Of a stretch of DNA of 64,000 nt, positions 8,500 to 16,887 are shown in pieces (positions within the stretch are counted from its first letter, which is position 1; every line of letters begins with the position of its first letter). Made by a program: the position numbers and the translations under genes. The stretch is from Rhodopirellula baltica SH 1 (lineage in GTDB: Bacteria > Planctomycetota > Planctomycetia > Pirellulales > Pirellulaceae), in the NCBI RefSeq assembly GCF_000196115.1, contig NC_005027.1, forward strand, positions 3,162,001 through 3,226,000, read 5' to 3'. The notes below the pieces were generated by a model. It was not told the DNA's origin. It made no database searches and saw only the letters and a program-made list of their open reading frames with translations.

Positions 8500-9915
8500 T
8501 TAAGCCTGAATGACCGCGTCCATCACGTGCCCCTTCACATCGGTCAACCGCATATCTCGACCACCAAACCGGAACGTCGACCGCGTGTGGTCCACCCCCA
8601 TCAAGTGCAGCATCGTGGCATGCAAATCGTGAATTTCGGTTCGGTTTTCGACTGCTTTGTAGCCAAATTCGTCCGTTGCACCGTAGGTGATACCGGGCCG
8701 AATCCCACCGCCAGCCATCCAGATCGAGAAACCGAACGGATTGTGGTCGCGGCCATTGGCTCCTTGCGCAAACGGCGTTCGACCGAATTCACCCGCCCAA
8801 ACGACCAACGTCTCGTCCAACAGCCCGCGTTGACGTAAATCCTTCAGCAAACCAGCAATCGGTTGGTCAACCGCGCGGGCGTTGTTTTCATGTCCGGCCT
8901 TCAGATTGCTGTGCTGGTCCCAACGGTCCCCGCCCACCTGCGGACACGTCAGCTCGATGAAGCGTACGCCGCGTTCGATCAAGCGACGAGCGATCAAGCA
9001 TTCGGCCGCGTAGATTTGCGTCGGCTTGTACTTCGCGTCCAATCCATACAGTTTGCGAATGTGCTCCGGCTCATCCTTGATCGACATCAAATCCGGAACC
9101 GCCGCTTGCATTTGAAACGCTAATTCATAGTTTGCAATCGCAGATTCGACCGCGTCGTGCCGAAGCCCATGACGCATCGCTTCGGAATCCAATTTGCTGA
9201 TTAGATCGAGATGTGCTCGCTGCCGCCCGATGTCCGGTTCAGGTGACTTGATGTTGGCAACCGCGGTGCCGTGTGGCTGAAAGACGGATCCTTGGTAGGT
9301 GGCCGGCAGAAAACCGTTGCCAAAACAATCCAGTCCACCGGGAGGAATCAAACCTCCGTTCAAGACCACAAACCCGGGAAGGTTGTTGCACTCCGACCCC
9401 AAACCGTAATTGACCCAAGCACCCATGCTTGGACGTCCCTGCAATCCACTTCCGGTGTGCAAAAAATAGTTTGCAAATGTGTGCTCGGAAAATTCAGAAA
9501 CCATCGAGCGAACCACTGCCAGCTCGTCCACACATCCGGCAACGTGCGGGAACAAACTGCTGACTGGTATGCCGCTCTCACCGTGTTGTTTGAACTTCCA
9601 CGGACTGCCAAGAACCTTGCCGTTGTTGTTGAACTGAGTCGGCTCGACGCGGAATAAATCACCCGGTTCACGACCATCCATCTTGGTCAGCAATGGCTTC
9701 GGATCAAACGTGTCGATCTGTGACGGCCCACCATCCATGTAAAGGAAGATGACGTTCTTCGCCTTCGCGGGATGATGAACTCCATGACCTGCATGATCAG
9801 CCGCTGCCTCATTCATGAGCGCAGCCAACGCCACACCACCAAACCCCATTGAAGTTTGAGCCAACATCTGACGCCGACTGATCGACGGATGTCCGAAAGT
9901 TGATAAACCGGTCAT
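8500..9915 (-). CDS. DUF1501 domain protein, Tat-exported
   Basis: A 471-residue protein of the DUF1501 family, related to the sulfatase/alkaline phosphatase fold. The chosen ATG at 9915 overlaps the upstream PSD1 stop by four bases (ATGA). It gives a twin-arginine-like leader SISRRQMLAQTSMGFGGVAL. Family motifs are present: FLYMDGGPSQIDTFDPKP, then GVRFIELTCPQVGGDRWDQH, then VVWAGEFGRTPFAQG and RDHNPFGFSIWMAGGGIRPG. Together with the PSD1 gene this makes the pair seen in many copies in planctomycete genomes. The biochemical role of the pair is not established. A longer frame (to 9969) exists but destroys the leader. Confidence 0.9.
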   Translation of the reverse strand: MTGLSTFGHPSISRRQMLAQTSMGFGGVALAALMNEAAADHAGHGVHHPAKAKNVIFLYMDGGPSQIDTFDPKPLLTKMDGREPGDLFRVEPTQFNNNGKVLGSPWKFKQHGESGIPVSSLFPHVAGCVDELAVVRSMVSEFSEHTFANYFLHTGSGLQGRPSMGAWVNYGLGSECNNLPGFVVLNGGLIPPGGLDCFGNGFLPATYQGSVFQPHGTAVANIKSPEPDIGRQRAHLDLISKLDSEAMRHGLRHDAVESAIANYELAFQMQAAVPDLMSIKDEPEHIRKLYGLDAKYKPTQIYAAECLIARRLIERGVRFIELTCPQVGGDRWDQHSNLKAGHENNARAVDQPIAGLLKDLRQRGLLDETLVVWAGEFGRTPFAQGANGRDHNPFGFSIWMAGGGIRPGITYGATDEFGYKAVENRTEIHDLHATMLHLMGVDHTRSTFRFGGRDMRLTDVKGHVMDAVIQA

Positions 9916-12900
9916 GGCACAAATATAAATTCTTTGGTGTTGACGATGGCATGAGCCACGTTGGCCCACAACGAGACATCATCCACGGTCGCTCCCGTAG
10001 TCTCACTCGATGCCTGTATGTATTCCCGAATGGAATCCAATTCGGCCGCCTCCGCAGGACGCCCGAGCGCGGTCCAGAACATCCAGTCGATTCGCTGCTC
10101 GACCATCTTCGTATCGACCGATCGCGAGGACTCGCCGGAACCAGATGAATGAGTCGGTGGCACTTCTCGCATCGCCCTCTCGGCAAACAATTGCGATTGT
10201 TTCTTCACCAATGGATCGTTCAGCATCACCAGTGCTTGGGCGGGAACGTTGGACGCATTGCGACGCCCCATCGTGCTGAACGGATTGGGTGTATCAAACA
10301 CGCTCATCATCGGTGACAGAAAATTCCGCCGGACGGCCAAGTAGATCGATCGGCGCCGGTCACCATCTAGTGGACCACTCTTCGCCGGACGCCCTCGACC
10401 GTTCATGAACGATGTCAAACGAATCGGCACCGAATCGCCCTCCAACGATCGATCAAGTTGATCGGAGATCGCTAACAAACTATCCCGAATGACCTCTCCC
10501 TCCAGTCGGTGCAGATTGCTTTGATGCAGCAACTCGTTCTTGGGGTCAACTGATTTAGCGTGCAAAGCCATCTCTTCAGAGACACTTTGCATCGACATCT
10601 GATAGGTGCTTGTCAGAGCGATTCGCCGAATCATCCACTTTAGATGGCGCCCATGACGATCAAAGTCCGTGGCAAGATGATCTAGCAATTCCGGATGGGT
10701 CGGACGCATCCCCAACACACCGAAATCGTCCGTGGTCGGCACAATGCCTCGTCCCAAAAGATGATGCCATAAGCGATTGGTGATCACACGAGACGTCAGC
10801 GGATTGTTCGGATCGTTGATCTGATCGGCAAGTTCCAAACGACCACTCCCGGTTGCGTCGCCGATGCGTTCACCGCCCGTGATGGCGGTCAAAAAATGCC
10901 GAGGTTCAATGTCACCTTCACTGGAAGAGTTGCCGCGAATCAAGATTGCCGCGTCCTCACCGCTGCCGTCGATCATGCCAACCGCTAATCGCGATCGCTT
11001 TCGAATTTGTGAGGCCAATTTCTGACGCTGGGTCAACCACTCGGATTGCCACTGAACAACGTCCGATCGAATCGATTCATCCGAGGCGACACGCTCTCGA
11101 ATCGTCTCTTCCAACGAAGCAACTCGTTCCGCTTCCGCGTCGATTCGACGTTGGATATCTTTCCGCGTCGCACTGAGATCCTCCTTGGAAGACTGAGCGA
11201 CACAAAGGATTTCGATGCTTTGGTCTTCCGCGGGTGTGAACTCCAGGTGCAATCGATGGCCGATGTATCGACCAAGATTCATTTGAACCCAGCCATCGAC
11301 TTCTTTGAACTTGACGATGGATTCGCCATGCAACGGACCATCCACCAAACGGTGCGAGTCAACACATGCGAAAACGTTACCGGTTCCACGAAGCCGAATC
11401 GAAACAACTGGCTCGGTCAATTCGAACGTCGGCAAACGCAGCGTTCGACCTGGACGCGGGTAAGCCTTTAACTTTCCTCTCGCGTTAGTTGCCTTAGATC
11501 GAATGGACTCCAATCCGTTCCAAGCCTTATCGTTCTTCGCAACTGAATTCCTTGTCAGCACGACCAAGTGCTGAGCGATTGATTCTGCATCAGCAGAACT
11601 CGCCTCGGACGGCAGGTGCAATTGCGGTTCGCCCGCGGCAAGAGGTCCGGAGCCAAAGATGAAACCGTTCTGCCGAAAGTCCTCCGATTTGAATTGATCA
11701 AACGAATTCACGACCGCTTCGGGCCAGTCGGCATCCAACTTCTCAAGCTCAGCAGTGTGATACAGATCCGCAAACGTGGTCGCAAACTTTTTGCGATAGG
11801 TTTCGTCCAGCTCCTGAAGGTCACTTGCCACGCGACGATTGTGTTCGATCGTGTCAAAACGAATTTCGGCGTAGTCGCTGCTTTGCAGGAATCCCGACAA
11901 CGAGTAGTAATCGGCCGTCGAGATGGCATCGAACTTATGGTCGTGACATCGAGCACATGCGACTGTGACGCCTTGGAATGTCTTCGACATCACATCGATC
12001 ATGTTGTCGATGCGATCGGATTCGTCTTTTCGAATATCAACGGGTGAGTGAACCCATTCGCCCAGATGCCAAAAACCCGTTCCCAAAATTGATTCATTGA
12101 ACGGGGTTCCACCATCGGGTCCTTGATAACTCATTCGTGGCTGAGTCATCAGATCGCCGGCGATGTGCTCTCGTACCCATTGGTCGTACGGGACATCCGA
12201 ATTGAGTCCTCGCACGACATAATCGCGGTACTGCGACGCGTTCGGAATGTCGGCGTCAAACTCGTGCCCGCGCGACTCAGCATAGCGAACCAAGTCCAAC
12301 CAATGTCGGCCCCATCGGTTCCCAAACTCGGGCGAAGCGATCAGCCGGTCCAGCAAACGATGCATCGCGTCTGGACGTGAATCACTTTCGAATTTCGCAA
12401 CCTCTCCCGGCGTCGGCGGCAAACCAGTCAAAGCAAACGTCAACCGACGCACCAACGTCTTGCGGTCGGCGGGATTTGGTGGCGAAAGTCCAGCGTCTTC
12501 TAGACTCGCCAAAATGAATCGATCGATTGAATCACGAGTCCAATCCGAATTGCTGACCGCCGGTGGTGCACTGTCACGGACTGGCTGCCACGCCCAATGG
12601 TTTTCGCGACGGTCGTCCAAGTCGAACGAACTAACCTCGCCATCGGCTCCTTCTGGCAACGGTTCCTCTGGCCAATAGGCTCCTTCAGCAATCCACTTTT
12701 CCAGTGCCCCGATATCGTCATCGGAAAGTTTGCCCGAAGGGGGCATCTCGTAGGATTCGAAACGAACCGCCTCGATCAACAAACTGTCATCGACCTCGCC
12801 CGCGATCACGGCCGGTCCCGAGTCGCCACCGCTCAACAAAAACGACCCGTGGTCGACTCGCAGGCTGCCCTGCCGCTCATCAACATCCGATCCGTGGCAC

Positions 12901-13166
12901 TCGTAGCAATGTTCGCTCAACAACGGTCGAATGCGATTCTCAAAGAACTCACGCTGATCCGATTCATCGTCCGCCCAACAAGTCACTGCCAACAACATCA
13001 AAAAAGGTGTCAGGTACCTTTTTGGCAAACTAGGTATTTTGCCTATCGCACCAAAAAGGTACCTGACACCTTTTTCACAGACGCTTGCTTGCAGCGATCG
13101 CGCATGGTGGCATTTCGATTGGATTTGCGAGCGATACGACATGGCAGAAATTTGTCGGGTGGGCAT
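9912..13166 (-). CDS. PSD1/DUF1549-DUF1553 protein with planctomycete cytochrome-c-like domain
   Basis: A large exported protein. An N-terminal PSCyt1 domain carries the haem-c-like CYECHG motif (RPLLSEHCYECHGSDV). DUF1549 follows (SIDRFILASLEDAGLSPPNPAD, then RYAESRGHEFD and CARCHDHKFDAIS). A lectin-like middle region comes next, then DUF1553 at the C-terminus (RVITNRLWHHLLGRGIVPT, then NASNVPAQALVMLNDP). The start is uncertain. The first 50-odd codons run through a palindromic repeat element (13001-13075). Possible starts are ATG 13166, ATG 13142, TTG 13028 and ATG 12998. Only starts at or above 13028 give a full signal peptide, KRYLTPFLMLLAVTCWA, part of which is encoded by the repeat arm. 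The protein is coupled to the DUF1501 gene. Confidence 0.9.
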   Translation of the reverse strand: MPTRQISAMSYRSQIQSKCHHARSLQASVCEKGVRYLFGAIGKIPSLPKRYLTPFLMLLAVTCWADDESDQREFFENRIRPLLSEHCYECHGSDVDERQGSLRVDHGSFLLSGGDSGPAVIAGEVDDSLLIEAVRFESYEMPPSGKLSDDDIGALEKWIAEGAYWPEEPLPEGADGEVSSFDLDDRRENHWAWQPVRDSAPPAVSNSDWTRDSIDRFILASLEDAGLSPPNPADRKTLVRRLTFALTGLPPTPGEVAKFESDSRPDAMHRLLDRLIASPEFGNRWGRHWLDLVRYAESRGHEFDADIPNASQYRDYVVRGLNSDVPYDQWVREHIAGDLMTQPRMSYQGPDGGTPFNESILGTGFWHLGEWVHSPVDIRKDESDRIDNMIDVMSKTFQGVTVACARCHDHKFDAISTADYYSLSGFLQSSDYAEIRFDTIEHNRRVASDLQELDETYRKKFATTFADLYHTAELEKLDADWPEAVVNSFDQFKSEDFRQNGFIFGSGPLAAGEPQLHLPSEASSADAESIAQHLVVLTRNSVAKNDKAWNGLESIRSKATNARGKLKAYPRPGRTLRLPTFELTEPVVSIRLRGTGNVFACVDSHRLVDGPLHGESIVKFKEVDGWVQMNLGRYIGHRLHLEFTPAEDQSIEILCVAQSSKEDLSATRKDIQRRIDAEAERVASLEETIRERVASDESIRSDVVQWQSEWLTQRQKLASQIRKRSRLAVGMIDGSGEDAAILIRGNSSSEGDIEPRHFLTAITGGERIGDATGSGRLELADQINDPNNPLTSRVITNRLWHHLLGRGIVPTTDDFGVLGMRPTHPELLDHLATDFDRHGRHLKWMIRRIALTSTYQMSMQSVSEEMALHAKSVDPKNELLHQSNLHRLEGEVIRDSLLAISDQLDRSLEGDSVPIRLTSFMNGRGRPAKSGPLDGDRRRSIYLAVRRNFLSPMMSVFDTPNPFSTMGRRNASNVPAQALVMLNDPLVKKQSQLFAERAMREVPPTHSSGSGESSRSVDTKMVEQRIDWMFWTALGRPAEAAELDSIREYIQASSETTGATVDDVSLWANVAHAIVNTKEFIFVP
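13001..13075. repeat. REP-like perfect inverted repeat element
   Basis: Two 25-base arms, 13001-13025 and 13051-13075, are exact reverse complements (core GGTGTCAGGTACC flanked by A5 and T5, plus GG/CC). They are separated by a 25-base spacer that itself contains a short TAGG...CCTA stem. Each arm contains the palindrome GGTACC. Sequences of this 'GGTGTCAGGTACC' type are known in many bacteria as dispersed palindromes mobilised by REP-associated Y1 transposases. No such transposase gene lies in this window. The element sits within the 5' coding region of the PSD1 gene. Confidence 0.85.
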
Positions 13167-13255
13167 CAGGCGGGAGTGACTCGGTTTGGGAACACAACTT
13201 GTTTGCCGCTTCGACCGTCACGCCGCAACGAACTCATGGCACCCACAAAACCTCG

Positions 13256-14359
13256 TCATTTAGAGCGTTCCATTTTAGCTGGTTCCGGAATTGGGATGTC
13301 ACTTAATAGACGTTGAATCACAGAATCTGTATTCATCCCCTCGGCTTGCGCCTGGAAGTTGGTCGCAATCCGGTGACGCAACACCGGCAAAGCAATTTTC
13401 TGGATGTCGCCTGGCTCCACGCTAAACCGGCCATTCATCGCCGCGATGGCCTTCCCACCGGCGATCAAGTTTTGCCCGGCACGAGGTCCGGCCCCCCAAT
13501 CGACGAGTTCTTGAACATACTTGGGAGCGGACTCATCCGAAGGCCGCGTCGCCCGAACGAGCTGGGCCGCGTATCGGATGACGAGTGGTCCGGCCGCGAT
13601 GCTGCTGACCAATTTTTGACAGTTCAGAATCGCTCGTGCGGAAAGAATCTTGTTCACCGTCGCCGACTCGCCTCGCGTGGTCGCCATCAGAATCTTCTCT
13701 TCTTCCTCTGCCGAGGGATAATCGATCTTGATGTTGAACATGAATCGATCGAGTTGGGCTTCCGGCAGTGGGTAGGTGCCTTCTTGCTCCACCGGGTTCT
13801 GCGTCGCAATCGTGAAAAACGGCTCAGGAAGAGCGTGCGTTTCCCGCCCCACCGACACCTGACGTTCCTGCATCGCCTCCAACAAAGCCGCCTGGGTTTT
13901 CGGTGGCGTTCGGTTGATCTCGTCGGCCAGCAGAATGTTGGCGAAAATCGGTCCCTCAACGAATCGGAAACTTCGCCGTCCCGTTTCATCTTCTTCCATC
14001 ACTTGAGTCCCGGTGATGTCAGACGGCATCAAGTCAGGCGTGAACTGAACCCGCTTAAACGACACATCCAAAATATTCGCGAGCGTGCTGACCATCAAAG
14101 TCTTGGCCAGCCCCGGTACACCCTCGAGTAAACAGTGCCCTCGAGTAAAGATGGCCGCTAGCAACTGTTCGATCGTGTCTGTTTGGCCCACAATGACCTT
14201 TGCCAACTCATCCCGCATCTTTTGTTGGTGTTCCGAGAACTCTCGCAACACGTCGGCCAAATTGCGTGGCTTGGACGCATCACCTGAACTCGCATTTGAC
14301 GCTGCATTTCCTGCGGCGGGGTTCATCGGTGGAGGGGTCGGAACCGAAGGATCAGCCAT
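13256..14359 (-). CDS. MoxR-family AAA+ ATPase
   Basis: A 367-residue AAA_3 ATPase. After a Pro/Ala/Asn-rich tail of about 30 residues come Walker A ([11 protein letters not shown], about 78-87), Walker B ([22 protein letters not shown]), sensor motif ([27 protein letters not shown]) and a C-terminal lid ([27 protein letters not shown]). MoxR ATPases act as chaperones, often activating VWA-domain proteins; the usual DUF58 and VWA partners are not adjacent here. It diverges from the DUF4159 gene, with about 95 bases between the chosen starts. Confidence 0.95.
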   Translation of the reverse strand: MADPSVPTPPPMNPAAGNAASNASSGDASKPRNLADVLREFSEHQQKMRDELAKVIVGQTDTIEQLLAAIFTRGHCLLEGVPGLAKTLMVSTLANILDVSFKRVQFTPDLMPSDITGTQVMEEDETGRRSFRFVEGPIFANILLADEINRTPPKTQAALLEAMQERQVSVGRETHALPEPFFTIATQNPVEQEGTYPLPEAQLDRFMFNIKIDYPSAEEEEKILMATTRGESATVNKILSARAILNCQKLVSSIAAGPLVIRYAAQLVRATRPSDESAPKYVQELVDWGAGPRAGQNLIAGGKAIAAMNGRFSVEPGDIQKIALPVLRHRIATNFQAQAEGMNTDSVIQRLLSDIPIPEPAKMERSK

Positions 14360-14453
14360 GAATCACAGTCCAAATCACAATGTATCGAGTCACACGGGTT
14401 GTCACCGCACGGCTCAACTTGATGGCGTTGTGAATCCAAACCAATCCAGCCAA

Positions 14454-16871
14454 ATGCTCGCATGCGGGAGTCTTCGCAGTTTACGCCTTGCGGCAAGCAA
14501 GCGATATCGGTGTGCAATCATCGTTGTGCTTTGCATCGTCACCACAATCTCGAATTCCGCTCAGCACTGCACCGCACAAAACAACCACGCTCGCATCGAT
14601 GCTCCCACGGTACAGCGAGCGATTGATCGCGGAGTCGAATACCTTCGCAAGTCACAAACCGACCGGGGAGGATGGGACGAGTTTACGGGGCAATCTTGCG
14701 GCCTGTCCGCACTTTGCACCCTGGCGTGGCTCAACGCGGGTGTGTCCCGCAACGACCCGGATATGGTCCGAGCACTGAATTACCTTCGCCGCTATGAACC
14801 CACACAAACCTACGCCGTCAGCCTGCAAACATTGGTCTTCTGCCAAGTCGGTGCTCTCGGTGACCTGCCTCGAATTCGTCGCAATGTCGCTTGGTTGACC
14901 GCCAATCAAAAAGCCGCCAATTCGCGAAATCCGGGAGCGTGGGACTACGGCGATCGCAAAGGCGATGGCGACCCATCGAACAGTCAGTTTGCGCTGCTGG
15001 CTCTCGGGGAAGCCGTCAACCGAGGCGTGGAAGTTGAGCCAGCCGTGTTCCAACGAGCTCAAGCCTATTGGCGGAATTTGCAATTGCAACGCGGAGGGTG
15101 GCCATACCGATCCAATGATCCAACGGGAAGCATGACCTGCGCAGGAATCGGTTCGTTGCTGATCGCGCAAGATGCTTTGAGCACACTCCAAAGCGATCAA
15201 AAGACACTTCAGTGCTGCAACGAACAGACCGGTGATCCCGCGATTGAAAATGGCTTTCAGTTTCTCAGCAATATTTTCACGGTGGAAACCAACCCGGGCA
15301 GCACATTGTCGAGCGACTTCTATTACCTGTATGCCATCGAACGCGTCGGGCGATTGTCGGGTCGTCGCTTGATTGGCGGACACGATTGGTACCGCGAAGG
15401 CGCCGAACATTTGGTCAATCTCCAAGATGCGTTTCGCGGGTTCTGGATCGGATCGGGGCCCGCTGAAAGCAAACGGGAAGTTGCCACCTCGTTCGCGTTG
15501 CTGTTCCTTTCCAAAGGCAAACGACAAGTCGTGGTGGGCCAACTCGACCACCCATCGCTTCGAACCCTCGACGCGAACAACACCGCCTCGCTTCCGTTCT
15601 CGACTTCTCTCAAACAACTGGTGCGACATGTCGAACGCGATTGGTCGCAGGAGCTAACCTGGCAAACGATCCAAGCCGAAGGCGCAACGGTCGCCGATCT
15701 CTTGCGAGTTCCCGTGATCGTGATTCGTGGCTCGCAGAGAATGCAATTCAGCAATGAACTGGTCGACACACTGAAGCAATACATCGATCAAGGTGGAACG
15801 ATTTTGTTCGATGCGATCGGCGGAGACGGATGTGGCGATGCTTCCGGTTTTCAAGCGAGCGTGATCGACCTCAGTCAACGATGGTTTCCCGGCAACCAAC
15901 TCGAACGCTTGCCCCCGTCCCATCCGGTTTGGTTTGCCGAACGCCCCGTTGATCCGACGGAAATCGGCACGGACTACTGGGTTTACGGCATCGGTGCTTG
16001 TTGCCGAACACCGGTGTTCTATTCGCCGCGTAGTTTGTCGTGTCGATGGCAACACAGCGGACCACTTCTCCGCAACGGCGACATGCCAGCCGCCCTGCGA
16101 CCTCAAATTGAAGCGGGCATTTCGATCGGCGAAAACATCATCGCTTATGCCACCGGACGAGAGCTCAAAAACAAGCTCGATGCAACATCGATCATCGATG
16201 GATCAACCGCACCTCCGCCCACACGCGGGGCTATCCCAATCGCTGTCGGTGCACTTGGTGCGGGCGAGAAACAAGCCCTGCGAGCCCTTCCGAATGCCGC
16301 CACGCTGATCCGCGAAAAATTGGCGATCGAAGTCATCGCCGTGAACGATCCGATTGAGCTGACCGAGGAATCATTGGCCCGCGTGGGAGTGCTGTATTTA
16401 CACGGACAAACCGCGGTGAACCTCAAACCGTCAGAGAAAGATGCGTTGCGAGCGTTTGCATCCCGAGGTGGCATCATCATCGCCAGCCCCATCTGCGGCA
16501 ACGAAGCGTTTGGGACATCCATCCGCACGCAACTCGCCGACCTGTTTTCGGGCGAATCATTCGAGCCGATGGAACAAGAACATCCCGCCTGGACAACACG
16601 ATATGGCGGCTACGACCTGAGCGACGTCACCATCCGGCGAACCAACCAATCTGGCGAACGTCAGAAAAACCAGTCGCTCAAAATCAGTCGAGTGCGATCA
16701 ACACCGATTGTCGATTTACTTCAAGTCGACGACCAAGCCGCGGTGTACTACTCACCGCTCGATCTCAGTTGTGCACTGGAGTCTCAAAACTCGGTCCAGT
16801 GCCCCGGCTACAACACCACCGACGCCGCCCGAATTCTGGCGGGCTTGGTCCTCTACTCGCTCAATCGCTGA
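14454..16871 (+). CDS. Exported DUF4159 protein with squalene-cyclase-like repeats
   Basis: An 805-residue protein. The ATG at 14454 gives a good signal peptide (KRYRCAIIVVLCIVTTISNS). The N-terminal half has prenyltransferase/squalene-cyclase-type alpha/alpha repeats, including RGVEYLRKSQTDRGGWDEF, NPGAWDYGDRKGDGDPSNSQ and RGGWPYRSNDPTGSMTCAG. The C-terminal half matches DUF4159, a glutamine-amidotransferase-like fold. It contains SDFYYLYAIERVG, LKQYIDQGGTILFDAIGGDG, LPPSHPVWFAERPVDP, YLHGQTAVNLKPSEKDALRA and PVFYSPRSLSCRW. Longer in-frame starts exist, including an ATG at 14358 that overlaps the MoxR start, but they place a long non-hydrophobic stretch before the signal peptide. Function unknown. 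In planctomycetes DUF4159 proteins often lie near MoxR genes, as here. Confidence 0.88.
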   Translation: MLACGSLRSLRLAASKRYRCAIIVVLCIVTTISNSAQHCTAQNNHARIDAPTVQRAIDRGVEYLRKSQTDRGGWDEFTGQSCGLSALCTLAWLNAGVSRNDPDMVRALNYLRRYEPTQTYAVSLQTLVFCQVGALGDLPRIRRNVAWLTANQKAANSRNPGAWDYGDRKGDGDPSNSQFALLALGEAVNRGVEVEPAVFQRAQAYWRNLQLQRGGWPYRSNDPTGSMTCAGIGSLLIAQDALSTLQSDQKTLQCCNEQTGDPAIENGFQFLSNIFTVETNPGSTLSSDFYYLYAIERVGRLSGRRLIGGHDWYREGAEHLVNLQDAFRGFWIGSGPAESKREVATSFALLFLSKGKRQVVVGQLDHPSLRTLDANNTASLPFSTSLKQLVRHVERDWSQELTWQTIQAEGATVADLLRVPVIVIRGSQRMQFSNELVDTLKQYIDQGGTILFDAIGGDGCGDASGFQASVIDLSQRWFPGNQLERLPPSHPVWFAERPVDPTEIGTDYWVYGIGACCRTPVFYSPRSLSCRWQHSGPLLRNGDMPAALRPQIEAGISIGENIIAYATGRELKNKLDATSIIDGSTAPPPTRGAIPIAVGALGAGEKQALRALPNAATLIREKLAIEVIAVNDPIELTEESLARVGVLYLHGQTAVNLKPSEKDALRAFASRGGIIIASPICGNEAFGTSIRTQLADLFSGESFEPMEQEHPAWTTRYGGYDLSDVTIRRTNQSGERQKNQSLKISRVRSTPIVDLLQVDDQAAVYYSPLDLSCALESQNSVQCPGYNTTDAARILAGLVLYSLNR

Positions 16872-16887
16872 GTTGAATCCACGTGTC

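Noticed and set aside
14652-15629. Long minus-strand frame (325 residues) opposite DUF4159
   Set aside because: Mirror of the plus-strand coding region, which has clear family motifs; no motifs of its own.
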